From assembly GCA_022760475.1 (NCBI GenBank), contig JALEFZ010000077.1:1-33844 (forward strand): DNA of 33,844 nt. Direction: 5' to 3'. Positions 8,375-16,760 of the stretch are shown in pieces (the first letter of the stretch is position 1; each line of letters starts with the position of its first letter). The position numbers were made by a program, and so were the translations under genes. Source of the DNA: Bacteroidia bacterium (GTDB taxonomy: Bacteria > Bacteroidota > Bacteroidia > J057). The notes beneath the pieces are model-generated. The model was not told the DNA's origin. It saw nothing but the letters and a program-made list of their open reading frames with translations, and did not search any database.

Positions 8375-10783
8375 TTAGAACCTGACAGACTTATGTTTGG
8401 CACAGAACTCCCGTACGTATCCAATCTGACCAATTTCCGGGAGTTCTCCCCTTGCAAGATCTTTCCAGATTACGTCAAAAGAACTGATATATTCAGTCTC
8501 CTTTGCCATGGCTACTTGCTTGATTATCCTGAACTTTTCTTCAATGCTTACTCCGGTTTCGATAGCTTGGTTGTATTGTGCGAGAATGAAATCCACTGCG
8601 CCAATCCATGTCTCATCCCTTTCAACATTTATCTGATCAAATATTGCAGGATTGCTTGTTCGGACTTTATGAATCAGGCCTTCCTCAAAATCAATATATT
8701 CCTGTTTTATTGTAGCGTTTTCTCTTAATGCGCTGATGATTTCGCCCAATCTGTATTTTTCAAGTTTACTCAGTGAACCATCCAAATGCCCCGTTAGCCT
8801 TGAGTAGTAAGGAAGTGTATTTGCATAGATTTCTGCATTCCTGACAAGCAGCATAAAGTCAATTTCTTCCTTGGCTTTTTTAGTTTTTTTCTTCACCTTT
8901 TTTTGACACCATGCCGTCTTGATTTTTTCAAAGTCTTTGCTTCCGAAAAAGTTTCTAAGTTCACTAGAGGAGGATATATCATCCCACAACTCTTTTTTCT
9001 TGGAAAATTCACCAAGGTCATCACTTTTAGAATACTGCTTGATAAGATCATTCATCAAAACCATTAATTCTCTGAGAAACTCTGTTAATTCGTCTCCAAT
9101 TCTTTCCTCTTTCCATATTTTGTTCATATTTAATTCTTCTCCACCTCTTGCACCATCAGTAAATTTATGTAGTGCAGACAGAGAGTAAGGAATTACGGCT
9201 GATCTTATCTGTCCCATAGCATTCGATCCTCTCCCGTAGATCTTTTCCATGGACCTGAAAAGAATTACCCTTGCAATAGCATCTTCATAAAAATCCCGAT
9301 CTATCACAATTGCCTTCTTCTTGTCCCCGTCTCCAGTAATTAGCTCAAGAAAGTACCTGAATACCTTTTCTCCACCCTTTTTTACCATATATGGCTGGCT
9401 TCCCCAAGCAGTATAATACTTTCCAAGTTGTTCTTTGGTCAACTTTCTTTCGGCAGGATACTCTTTCTTGATTCTTGCCGCTGATCTGGATGACTTCCTT
9501 ACTAGGGTGTTGAATTCGCCCCTGGCCCTTTCAAAGAACCATTTGCTCTGACTTGGAGTCAATATACTTTCTGAAAGGGATTTAAATTTTACCAGCTGCG
9601 GGGTCCGTGAATTCAAGTCAACCTTTGATACCTTGCTTTGGGTATTGGAGTATATACTTACTTTCCTAATCAGATCGTCAAGATCTTCCTCTTCCACATC
9701 CTTGACGACATTTATTTTGGCCATTACATTGACTTTACTTACGTCGACACCATCCTTTCTTGCAAAATATATCGATGCTGTAGTTTGCCCTCCATTTACT
9801 ATCTGGAAGTCCATCAATGATCTTATAATATTTTTGCCGTTAATGGTTGACAGTTTAATCTCTGTCGCTGTAATCGTAAGACCATTGTTAAAGGCTATAA
9901 ATTTCTCAGGTTCTTTTTTCAGGGTTTGGAGCATCCCGGAGTTTGCTGCATTTCTAAATTGAAGAAAGGATCTGACATTCTTCTCAAGCAGTCTTGAGCT
10001 ATAACGCTTGTACAGTTCAGCAAGAACTGTAGCAGGCAGAACACAAAGGTAGGATTCGAAATTGTCTTCATCAGCTGCCCGTAGGTATTCTATTGGAGAA
10101 TTCAGCTGTCCTTCAAAATCAATGGAAAGGGCTTCCCTGCGTCCCTGGGAAATAAGAACATTGTAAAAGAAGTTAAGGTCAATCAACCTTTTGATTATCA
10201 ATATCTCCTTTTGAGTTTTACTCCTTTCCCATGTATAATTTATCGTAATATTTTCATCCTCAAATTCTATTTTTTTGGGATAGGGTTCCTGCCCTCTCTT
10301 TTCGACAGTAATGGTGGGAGATATCACAAAAAGTTCGATTACGTCAACTTGCCTCATCCCAGTAGCGCTCCTCATTGTGGAAAACAGACCCTTTACAGGA
10401 CTTGAATCTTGTATATAATCATCCAGATAACCCTTTAGCATTTTTTTTGCAAATCTAAGCTGGAAGCCAAATTGTTTTTCATAATAAGCTTTCTGGGAAA
10501 CGATAAAGGATTCCGGGTTTGAATCTGCGAAAAGACCTTCTTCATTTATCAAAAATAGTTGCAACCTTTCCTCTGACTCATTGAACAGATGCCCATGGAT
10601 CTTGACTTGCTCCTTTTCCTGTAGAAAATAGGAAAGGTGGCACTCTTCCGAGTCAGTCAGTTTGGATTCATTCAGAAAACTCATAGCTAACAGAAGAAAT
10701 GATTCTGGAGAAAGGACAGAGTTTTCTGAAGAAGCTTCTTCGATGAGTTCAGATCTGTACTTGATCAGTTCAGATATTTCCAT
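8375..10783 (-). CDS. AIPR (abortive infection phage resistance) family protein
   Basis: A protein of 802 residues from ATG 10783; a TTG at 10810 would add nine residues but is less likely. The AIPR core is clear: FNNGLT (298-303) and QIVNGGQT (327-334), with NTQSKVSKVDL downstream, matching the conserved FNNGIT...QIVNGGQT block of the AIPR family (PF10592). Family members occur in phage-resistance loci such as lactococcal AbiR-type systems, but the biochemical role is not settled. The C-terminal half is helical with a Lys-rich stretch (KKVKKKTKKAK). It is the last gene of the four-gene minus-strand operon, its start lying inside the preceding PD-(D/E)XK gene (14-bp overlap), which implies translational coupling. 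I infer an effector or accessory factor of the MORC/Z1 system. Confidence 0.92.
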   Translation of the reverse strand: MEISELIKYRSELIEEASSENSVLSPESFLLLAMSFLNESKLTDSEECHLSYFLQEKEQVKIHGHLFNESEERLQLFLINEEGLFADSNPESFIVSQKAYYEKQFGFQLRFAKKMLKGYLDDYIQDSSPVKGLFSTMRSATGMRQVDVIELFVISPTITVEKRGQEPYPKKIEFEDENITINYTWERSKTQKEILIIKRLIDLNFFYNVLISQGRREALSIDFEGQLNSPIEYLRAADEDNFESYLCVLPATVLAELYKRYSSRLLEKNVRSFLQFRNAANSGMLQTLKKEPEKFIAFNNGLTITATEIKLSTINGKNIIRSLMDFQIVNGGQTTASIYFARKDGVDVSKVNVMAKINVVKDVEEEDLDDLIRKVSIYSNTQSKVSKVDLNSRTPQLVKFKSLSESILTPSQSKWFFERARGEFNTLVRKSSRSAARIKKEYPAERKLTKEQLGKYYTAWGSQPYMVKKGGEKVFRYFLELITGDGDKKKAIVIDRDFYEDAIARVILFRSMEKIYGRGSNAMGQIRSAVIPYSLSALHKFTDGARGGEELNMNKIWKEERIGDELTEFLRELMVLMNDLIKQYSKSDDLGEFSKKKELWDDISSSSELRNFFGSKDFEKIKTAWCQKKVKKKTKKAKEEIDFMLLVRNAEIYANTLPYYSRLTGHLDGSLSKLEKYRLGEIISALRENATIKQEYIDFEEGLIHKVRTSNPAIFDQINVERDETWIGAVDFILAQYNQAIETGVSIEEKFRIIKQVAMAKETEYISSFDVIWKDLARGELPEIGQIGYVREFCAKHKSVRF

Positions 10784-11750
10784 AGTTGAGCGCTGTTTTT
10801 TGGATGACAAATTTATCCAGTGAAAATAGGTTAAGTTTGTATTTAAGACTGCTTATTTCAGGTGGAATCTGGCCGAAAGCTAGCCGAGGAAATTCCTGGT
10901 CACAACAATCATAAAATTTTATTTCCAAAGGTTCATACCTGTATTCTTCATAAAGGACAAGATTGTCTAGGTGAAGCCCTTTTCTGAACAGCCTTTCCAC
11001 GAAAGGAATAATATCTCCCTTCCGCCTTCGGATATTTTCCCTGATCTTAAGGACAAGTTTTTCAAGGGTTAATCCTTTTGCCGAATTACTCTTAAATAAG
11101 ACAACAGCAAGTTCAAGACCTTTTTCATCAGGTTTCATCAATTGATACTCACTTGAGATTGAAATGGAATTACCCTCATCTTCTGTAGATTTTACTTCTG
11201 TGTTGTGGCTCGGGAATGTGAAATCATGGGTTTCGTCATAGGGTCCTTTCCATGAATCAACAATATTATCTACTTCTTCATCCGGCTGATTCTCAATAAA
11301 ATGGTCAAGCATAATCAATTCTGCTATGAACCCTTTTAGTTCCTTGCTGCTAATTTTGGGAGCCGGACTATTGGCAAAAAAGATTTTCCATTTTCTGAAA
11401 ACATCAATAAAAGTCTCTCCAGCTTTTATGTTATCATCTATCTTGCTGATTTTCCCAAGCAATGAAATAATCAATTCATTAAAAAGGTCATTGAAAGAGT
11501 TTTCATTCAGCTCAAGCATATACCCATTGAATGAAGCTTGATAACTTAGTGTAAGGAATTTCATATCCTCAGTTACTGAAGGAATATATGCTCTTGGAGG
11601 GAGTTCAAGTATAAGACATCTTTTCTCGTTAGGGGAAAAGCCCAAACAGAGATCCGGGATACATTCATAATCAATTTTAAAATACTGACCAAATCCCGAA
11701 GAATAACTTTGTATTCTTTCCCATTTATTTATCAGTTCTTCTATACTCAT
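10770..11750 (-). CDS. PD-(D/E)XK nuclease-like protein, DUF4420 type
   Basis: A 326-residue protein with a recognisable nuclease core: Asp176 (in THDFTF), Glu185 and Lys187 (in TEVKST), spaced as in PD-(D/E)XK enzymes. Length and motif layout fit the DUF4420 / PD-(D/E)XK motif family found in restriction-type operons. It would cut or bind DNA alongside the Z1 ATPase. Its ATG overlaps the Z1 stop by four bases (ATGA), typical of coupled translation, and its end overlaps the AIPR start. Residues 1-130 hold no motif I know. It is probably the catalytic nuclease of the minus-strand operon, distinct from the EcoRII-like enzyme. The nuclease call is strong; substrate is unknown. Confidence 0.88.
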   Translation of the reverse strand: MSIEELINKWERIQSYSSGFGQYFKIDYECIPDLCLGFSPNEKRCLILELPPRAYIPSVTEDMKFLTLSYQASFNGYMLELNENSFNDLFNELIISLLGKISKIDDNIKAGETFIDVFRKWKIFFANSPAPKISSKELKGFIAELIMLDHFIENQPDEEVDNIVDSWKGPYDETHDFTFPSHNTEVKSTEDEGNSISISSEYQLMKPDEKGLELAVVLFKSNSAKGLTLEKLVLKIRENIRRRKGDIIPFVERLFRKGLHLDNLVLYEEYRYEPLEIKFYDCCDQEFPRLAFGQIPPEISSLKYKLNLFSLDKFVIQKTALNYGNI

Positions 11751-14700
11751 TGCTCTGCAGTGTCCAGAATTTCAGAATAATCATTGTAGTCCTCATTTTC
11801 TTCTGCCTCATCATACGACTCCCCCTCACTCTGCTCGTGGCGAGTAATGTAGTCTGCACCAATATTTCCGTTTATGGCGGGGAAGCCAAGCGCATATCCA
11901 TAAAGGGGAGTATCACCAAGCTCATCCTTCAATCGGGTGAGCTCGGAATCCATTTGCTCGGTGATGTTATCAAAAATATGTGCAGTACTGAAAAGGTATA
12001 TTACCAATATTCCATCAGACTCATCCATGGCCTTGCGATATACTTTGTCCGGAATGTTTACCTTCCTTGCTCGCTGAACTGCCTCTTCCCTTGTATACTT
12101 GGGATCATTCAGGTACTGACTCAATTTTTCTTCCCTAAACTCATTCTCTGCACGGTTCTTCTGTTCCCCGGATAGTGTTATGGAAAAATCTGCCCCCCTA
12201 GTAACAAGGTTGGAAGATTTTCCTGAAGCCCTGAATACCTTTCTCTTTAACATTTCAACCGGTGAATTTCCGCCAGAGGTTGAAGCCCTCCTTATTGCCA
12301 GATTTAAATTCTCGGGCAGGTTGGAATTTTCCTTATAAAGGATTCCTCCCTCTCCAGCTGCGGAACCTGTACGTTTAACAGCAATGGTCCATCTGGTCAG
12401 CTTCCCTTTCGAATTACATAACTCAAGATATTTGGGAAGCCCGTTTAGCTCCATATTCCTGAATGTATTCCTCAGATTAAGGAATTTTTTTAGTCCTTCT
12501 GAATCGGTTGTGTGAATAAAGAATTCATCTTCAGTTTCCCATTCAAGTTTTCCAACATGAGTTCTGAATGCGTCCCAAGATTCCTGAACTATTTCAGGAC
12601 TGATGTCAAATATTGTTGACTGTTCAAGAGAAGAACTGAACTGAATTTTTCTTTTTTTTGTCCCCTTTGTAAAGGAATCCCTTGTAACCCTGACAACCTT
12701 TGGATTCGACATGACCCATAATGTGAAGTCCGAGGGCGTTCTTTTTTTCCTATTCATGGTCTTGAATTCCTCTTCCAATTCCTCAATGGTTACCGTTGTC
12801 TGGTCAAATTTTTCAATGTTATGAGGAGGAGTGAATAGTTTGCAACAATCCAGATAACCCGGACGATATCCAAACCACCTCCCCATCTGCAACAGGGTAT
12901 CTGCATAGTTTGTCTTCCGGCTAAAATAGTTGATAGTCAGGCCTTCAAGGGTAAATCCTCTTGAAAGTCTATTTCCTCCTATAGCTATATATTTATTCCC
13001 GTTTTTATTGTTATAGTCAAGAGAATCTCTGGTTTTACCGTTAATGGCAAGGACTTCAATACCTGAACTAGCCTCAAAAAGCAATGGTTTGATATCCTTA
13101 CCGAAGCTTTTTGTATCAAGCAGGGGATCATCGTAATCAGGTGGTAGGTAGGAATGAATTTGCCCTATAACATGAGAATAATATTTATTCCAGGTTTTTT
13201 CGAACAAGCCATAAACAGAATCTTGATCGGATGGTAGGTCATTTGCGAGCCCTGCCATAATATCCTCGAGGTATTTCTGGACAAGATTTTTTGTCCTGTT
13301 CTGCCAGTCAACAAATCTTGAGATATGGATTAACATGGTTTGATGGGGATTAAAGAAAACCGACTGATGGGCATTGGGTTTTCGATCCAGACGAACAGCG
13401 ATTGTCAGAATAAAGCATAAGATTGCCTCCTTGAGAGACTCGGGAATGTACTGTGGGAATGGATCATCTTTTATTGAGCTTCTTCTTTTTCCTTCAAAAG
13501 CAACTGCCGGAACTACCTCGCCTGAATCGGTGACCACTACTTTTGTGGGAAATGCATTTTCTGTATCCAGAATTGGTACCACTAGTGATTCTATTTTTGC
13601 AACTTCATTCAACCTTGTTTCAAAAAAATGTTTGGCACCAATATAATTAGACGGAGGAAAAAGAAGCTCTATAAAGTCATCGGGGAACAGGTTATCCACC
13701 ATTCCGAATTCATGCTCTATTAGCTTGCCTTTTTTCTTCTCGGTTATTGACCAGCTTGTTGAGGGAGTATCATTTCTGTCCTGTAGAATATTGGCAAAGG
13801 GAGTAGCTGTATAGCCCAAATAGGTTTTCTTTCTGAAAAGTTCAAGGAGTGCTCTGATATGACCATTAATTGTCGTAGCATATTCTTTCCCTTTAATACC
13901 CAAGTTATTCAGGGAGGCGTTATCTGCTTCATCATCGATTATCAACAGAGGAATATCATGCTTCTCTTCATTATTTCTGAGGTACTCATTAAGCCATAGG
14001 ATAAGGTTCTTTAACACTCCTGTATTTTTCTTACAAATCAGAATATTCTGAAAATTAAGTGAAAAATCTGCCTCCTTGATGTTTTTATTGAAATCAGAAT
14101 TGAGAGAAGTTGGAATCTGAACTTGAGGAATATCATAATCTCCTTGTTGTCCAAACTTTGCAATTTGCCCAACACCTATAAACCCTCCTGCCTGGGAACT
14201 ATATCCGGCAATGTCATTTTCTATTCTCTTTTGCGTTTGCTTCCTAAGGTCTTCCATGATGCCTGACAAAACAATAATTAACCCATAACCTGCGTCTACT
14301 GCACTATTAATTACTGCATTAAAATTGGCTGTTTTACCTGATTGTACCGCACCAACTACCATTCCCTTCCGATAAAATGGCTGGGAGGATTTTGGGTCTC
14401 CGATTTTCCCGACGATTGATAAACTTGACCTGCGAGTTTCCTCTATATACTTATCTGAACGACCAATTTTACTGAGGTATCTGAAGTATCTTTCTCGGTA
14501 GGTTTTAATTTCTCCATTGTCATTCCATCCAATACTTGTTTGTCTCTGTTCGGTTAGCCATTCATTTCCCGATGTTTTGTTAAGGGAGATACTAGGTTCT
14601 ATATCTGTTGCATTGTCCACTCTGAACTCATTCAGGGCAATGGTATAGTAATTTTCCATTTGTTCCGGGCTAACAGTAACCCGGAGAAAGACAATCTTCG

Positions 14701-14836
14701 CCCTTTCCAGAACAGTTATTTTGAATTCCGGGTTTTCGAAATCACTTCTAGAAAATTGCCCTTTTTTACCTTTTATATACCCGAATTCGTCTTCAATAAG
14801 ATACTTGATTTGTACAATGAATTTTCTGGCTTCCAT
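11747..14836 (-). CDS. Z1-domain superfamily II helicase-like ATPase
   Basis: A 1029-residue protein with the Z1 family (PF10593) layout. Walker A is GAVQSGKT with Lys168, the Walker B-type motif is DDEAD (301-305), motif III is TATP (343-346), and motif V/VI is GGNRLSRGFTLEGLT followed by QMGRWFGYR with Arg653. All key ATPase residues are present, so it is probably an active DNA translocase or remodelling ATPase. The C-terminal third is unassigned and very acidic at the end. It is the second gene of the operon, overlapping the ATPase gene before it by one base (TAATG) and the nuclease gene after it by four. In related loci Z1 proteins accompany MORC-like ATPases and nucleases, so I infer a motor for nuclease targeting. 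Confidence 0.95.
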   Translation of the reverse strand: MEARKFIVQIKYLIEDEFGYIKGKKGQFSRSDFENPEFKITVLERAKIVFLRVTVSPEQMENYYTIALNEFRVDNATDIEPSISLNKTSGNEWLTEQRQTSIGWNDNGEIKTYRERYFRYLSKIGRSDKYIEETRRSSLSIVGKIGDPKSSQPFYRKGMVVGAVQSGKTANFNAVINSAVDAGYGLIIVLSGIMEDLRKQTQKRIENDIAGYSSQAGGFIGVGQIAKFGQQGDYDIPQVQIPTSLNSDFNKNIKEADFSLNFQNILICKKNTGVLKNLILWLNEYLRNNEEKHDIPLLIIDDEADNASLNNLGIKGKEYATTINGHIRALLELFRKKTYLGYTATPFANILQDRNDTPSTSWSITEKKKGKLIEHEFGMVDNLFPDDFIELLFPPSNYIGAKHFFETRLNEVAKIESLVVPILDTENAFPTKVVVTDSGEVVPAVAFEGKRRSSIKDDPFPQYIPESLKEAILCFILTIAVRLDRKPNAHQSVFFNPHQTMLIHISRFVDWQNRTKNLVQKYLEDIMAGLANDLPSDQDSVYGLFEKTWNKYYSHVIGQIHSYLPPDYDDPLLDTKSFGKDIKPLLFEASSGIEVLAINGKTRDSLDYNNKNGNKYIAIGGNRLSRGFTLEGLTINYFSRKTNYADTLLQMGRWFGYRPGYLDCCKLFTPPHNIEKFDQTTVTIEELEEEFKTMNRKKRTPSDFTLWVMSNPKVVRVTRDSFTKGTKKRKIQFSSSLEQSTIFDISPEIVQESWDAFRTHVGKLEWETEDEFFIHTTDSEGLKKFLNLRNTFRNMELNGLPKYLELCNSKGKLTRWTIAVKRTGSAAGEGGILYKENSNLPENLNLAIRRASTSGGNSPVEMLKRKVFRASGKSSNLVTRGADFSITLSGEQKNRAENEFREEKLSQYLNDPKYTREEAVQRARKVNIPDKVYRKAMDESDGILVIYLFSTAHIFDNITEQMDSELTRLKDELGDTPLYGYALGFPAINGNIGADYITRHEQSEGESYDEAEENEDYNDYSEILDTAEQ

Positions 14837-16362
14837 TATTTTGGGTTAAGTATGTTTTTGATTTTGGGAGAAAGGGACGTATAAGGATGCCCCAACTCCC
14901 CAAGAATTTTATTTTTTATAAACTCTGAGGGAACATTTTGCTCCAAGAGTCCGATTATCATCTCTTCCAATTCATCTTCATTTACTAGAGTTTTGTCATT
15001 TTCAATTTTTAGGTAATCTTCTTGGCTATAACCTCTGATTTTATTTATTCGGTTCACAAGCATTCTGACGACCGTTTTAACTTTTACAAACTGCCCATTT
15101 GAAAGTTCACTCTTTAAATCTTCAAGTAGCTGGAAATCTTTGTTAACCTGAAGTATTACTCCTTTGTTGGTAGAGACTCTTTCTAGCAGGTCCGGAACAT
15201 CTTTTTTCTTGGAACCAGAAATATTTCTTAGGGTTCGGTTATAGTATTCCTTTTCTGCTTCACCCTTCAGCATTAATATATATTCTTTAAAGACATCTCT
15301 TAGCTGGTGAGGAATGGAAATTTGTGATTTTGATACGTTTAGGTGGAACAAATGATCTACATTATTTCCTACATCTACCTTAAGTCTGGCTAATTGCAAC
15401 TGTCTTGATTTACGAATTATTCCATTCCATCCTCCATAATAAATTAGCCTATCTGCACGGTAAAAATACATCCCAGCCAACTCAAAAAGTCCTTTGGTAT
15501 CATAGGTCCAAATTGTCCTTTGTAAATCCGATTTTTCCATTGCACTTGCAGGTAGTACAAAGCCTTCTAATCGGACTGGTTCATCATTTATCCTGCCCTG
15601 AATAGGAGAGATAGCCCGCAGTCCCTGAGAATCTATGGGGAAGGGATTAAAAGATTTTACGTGAATATTGTTTAGTCTTATTTTTAATCCCTGATCCTCC
15701 TTTTCGAGGAACCTATGGAAGGCAAGTCCTAGGTGGAATGCAGTTACTTTGGATAACTCATGGCTGAGGCTTTCAGCTTTTTCTGTGAAGTTCTTGTAAT
15801 GTGAATCAAACTTGTATAGTCCCTGCCAGACAATTATGGTGTTAGGGCTAAAGTTGACAAATTCCTTCTGGTAGTTGCTACGTAGGGTTTGGTATTGTTC
15901 AAGCAGATTTTCAATTTCAGCCTCAGAGTTTACAATTATTCTCCACTCTTTGACCTTTGAAAGATAATTTACATCCCAAGTTCTAGCTGCATATTTAATC
16001 TTCCCCTTTTTTCTTGAAATTACTGTAAATTTTCTTGTTTGGGAAAAGGATGCAGTTTTTAGTCCTAACCCAAACCTTCCCAGGTCAACCTTGTCCCGTG
16101 CGTTTTCTGAGGATTGGCTTGGAAATCTCAGATTCTCCCGAAGTGCATGCTCATCCATGCCATTTCCATTATCCGCAATAAATAAACTAAACGGATTATT
16201 TTGGTGAGCAGTCAGTATTTCTATCCTGTTTGATCCAGCTGAAAGAGAATTGTCAATCAGGTCTGCAATGGCTGTTTCAAGACTATACCCCTGTTCAGCG
16301 ATGGAGCGAATCAAAAACTCCGGATTAGGTATGCTATTTTCAAAATTATATGGACTTGCCAA
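14836..16362 (-). CDS. MORC/MutL-like GHKL ATPase
   Basis: A 508-residue protein with a complete GHKL ATP-binding fold: N-box DLIDNS (Asn38, with Glu29 upstream), G1 box DNGNG (64-68) and G2 box GRFGLGLKTA (95-104). These match the prokaryotic MORC-like ATPases that Iyer and colleagues linked to restriction-modification operons and to the ancestry of eukaryotic MORC proteins. ATP-driven dimerisation is expected to clamp on DNA and regulate the partner helicase and nuclease. The C-terminal 130 residues are charged and helical. It is the first gene of the minus-strand operon, translationally coupled to Z1 through a TAATG overlap. The start ATG at 16362 is well placed, with the N-box near residue 38 as is usual. 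Confidence 0.94.
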   Translation of the reverse strand: MASPYNFENSIPNPEFLIRSIAEQGYSLETAIADLIDNSLSAGSNRIEILTAHQNNPFSLFIADNGNGMDEHALRENLRFPSQSSENARDKVDLGRFGLGLKTASFSQTRKFTVISRKKGKIKYAARTWDVNYLSKVKEWRIIVNSEAEIENLLEQYQTLRSNYQKEFVNFSPNTIIVWQGLYKFDSHYKNFTEKAESLSHELSKVTAFHLGLAFHRFLEKEDQGLKIRLNNIHVKSFNPFPIDSQGLRAISPIQGRINDEPVRLEGFVLPASAMEKSDLQRTIWTYDTKGLFELAGMYFYRADRLIYYGGWNGIIRKSRQLQLARLKVDVGNNVDHLFHLNVSKSQISIPHQLRDVFKEYILMLKGEAEKEYYNRTLRNISGSKKKDVPDLLERVSTNKGVILQVNKDFQLLEDLKSELSNGQFVKVKTVVRMLVNRINKIRGYSQEDYLKIENDKTLVNEDELEEMIIGLLEQNVPSEFIKNKILGELGHPYTSLSPKIKNILNPK

Positions 16363-16760
16363 TTATTTACTAGTATTAAATTTTTAAGTTGATTAAATTA
16401 AAGAAAATTCTTTTTTACGCAAAAAAGAGGAATCATAATTCGAAATGAGTTTTTCCTCTATCAATAAGGAAATAAATTTGAATACCCAAAACTAGAGCCA
16501 CACTGTTGGGCTTTTTAGGGAGAAGGTCAAAGTTCACCCTCAATAGAAAGTTATCTTTATTCAAGTCTACTTAGAAGATCTTTATGTGAGATTCTATGGA
16601 GAAAATGCTAAGTTCAATACATCCGAAGTTTAGAGGTATTGACACCCCATTTGAACTGTTTAATAGAATAACTTCATATGGATTATATACACAGTCTTAA
16701 TTTATATTACATAATTAATAGTAAAATAGGCTTTCAAATCCCTATAAAAGATTTTGCTCA
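16363..16760. other. Divergent intergenic region of the MORC operon and the second Roco gene
   Basis: No gene is seen. A sigma70-like pair, TTGACA (16639-16644) and TAATAG (16661-16666) with a 16-bp spacer, could drive the Roco gene at 16761, though it does not fit the usual Bacteroidota pattern. A 7-bp inverted repeat (AGAGGAA 16426-16432, TTCCTCT 16453-16459) lies near the MORC start and may be an operator. The region also contains the 16616-16637 copy of a sequence found at 5198-5219. Confidence 0.4.

Noticed and set aside
10784..10810. TTG 10810 as the AIPR start
   Set aside because: It adds nine residues and a 41-bp overlap; ATG 10783 gives a normal start with a short overlap.
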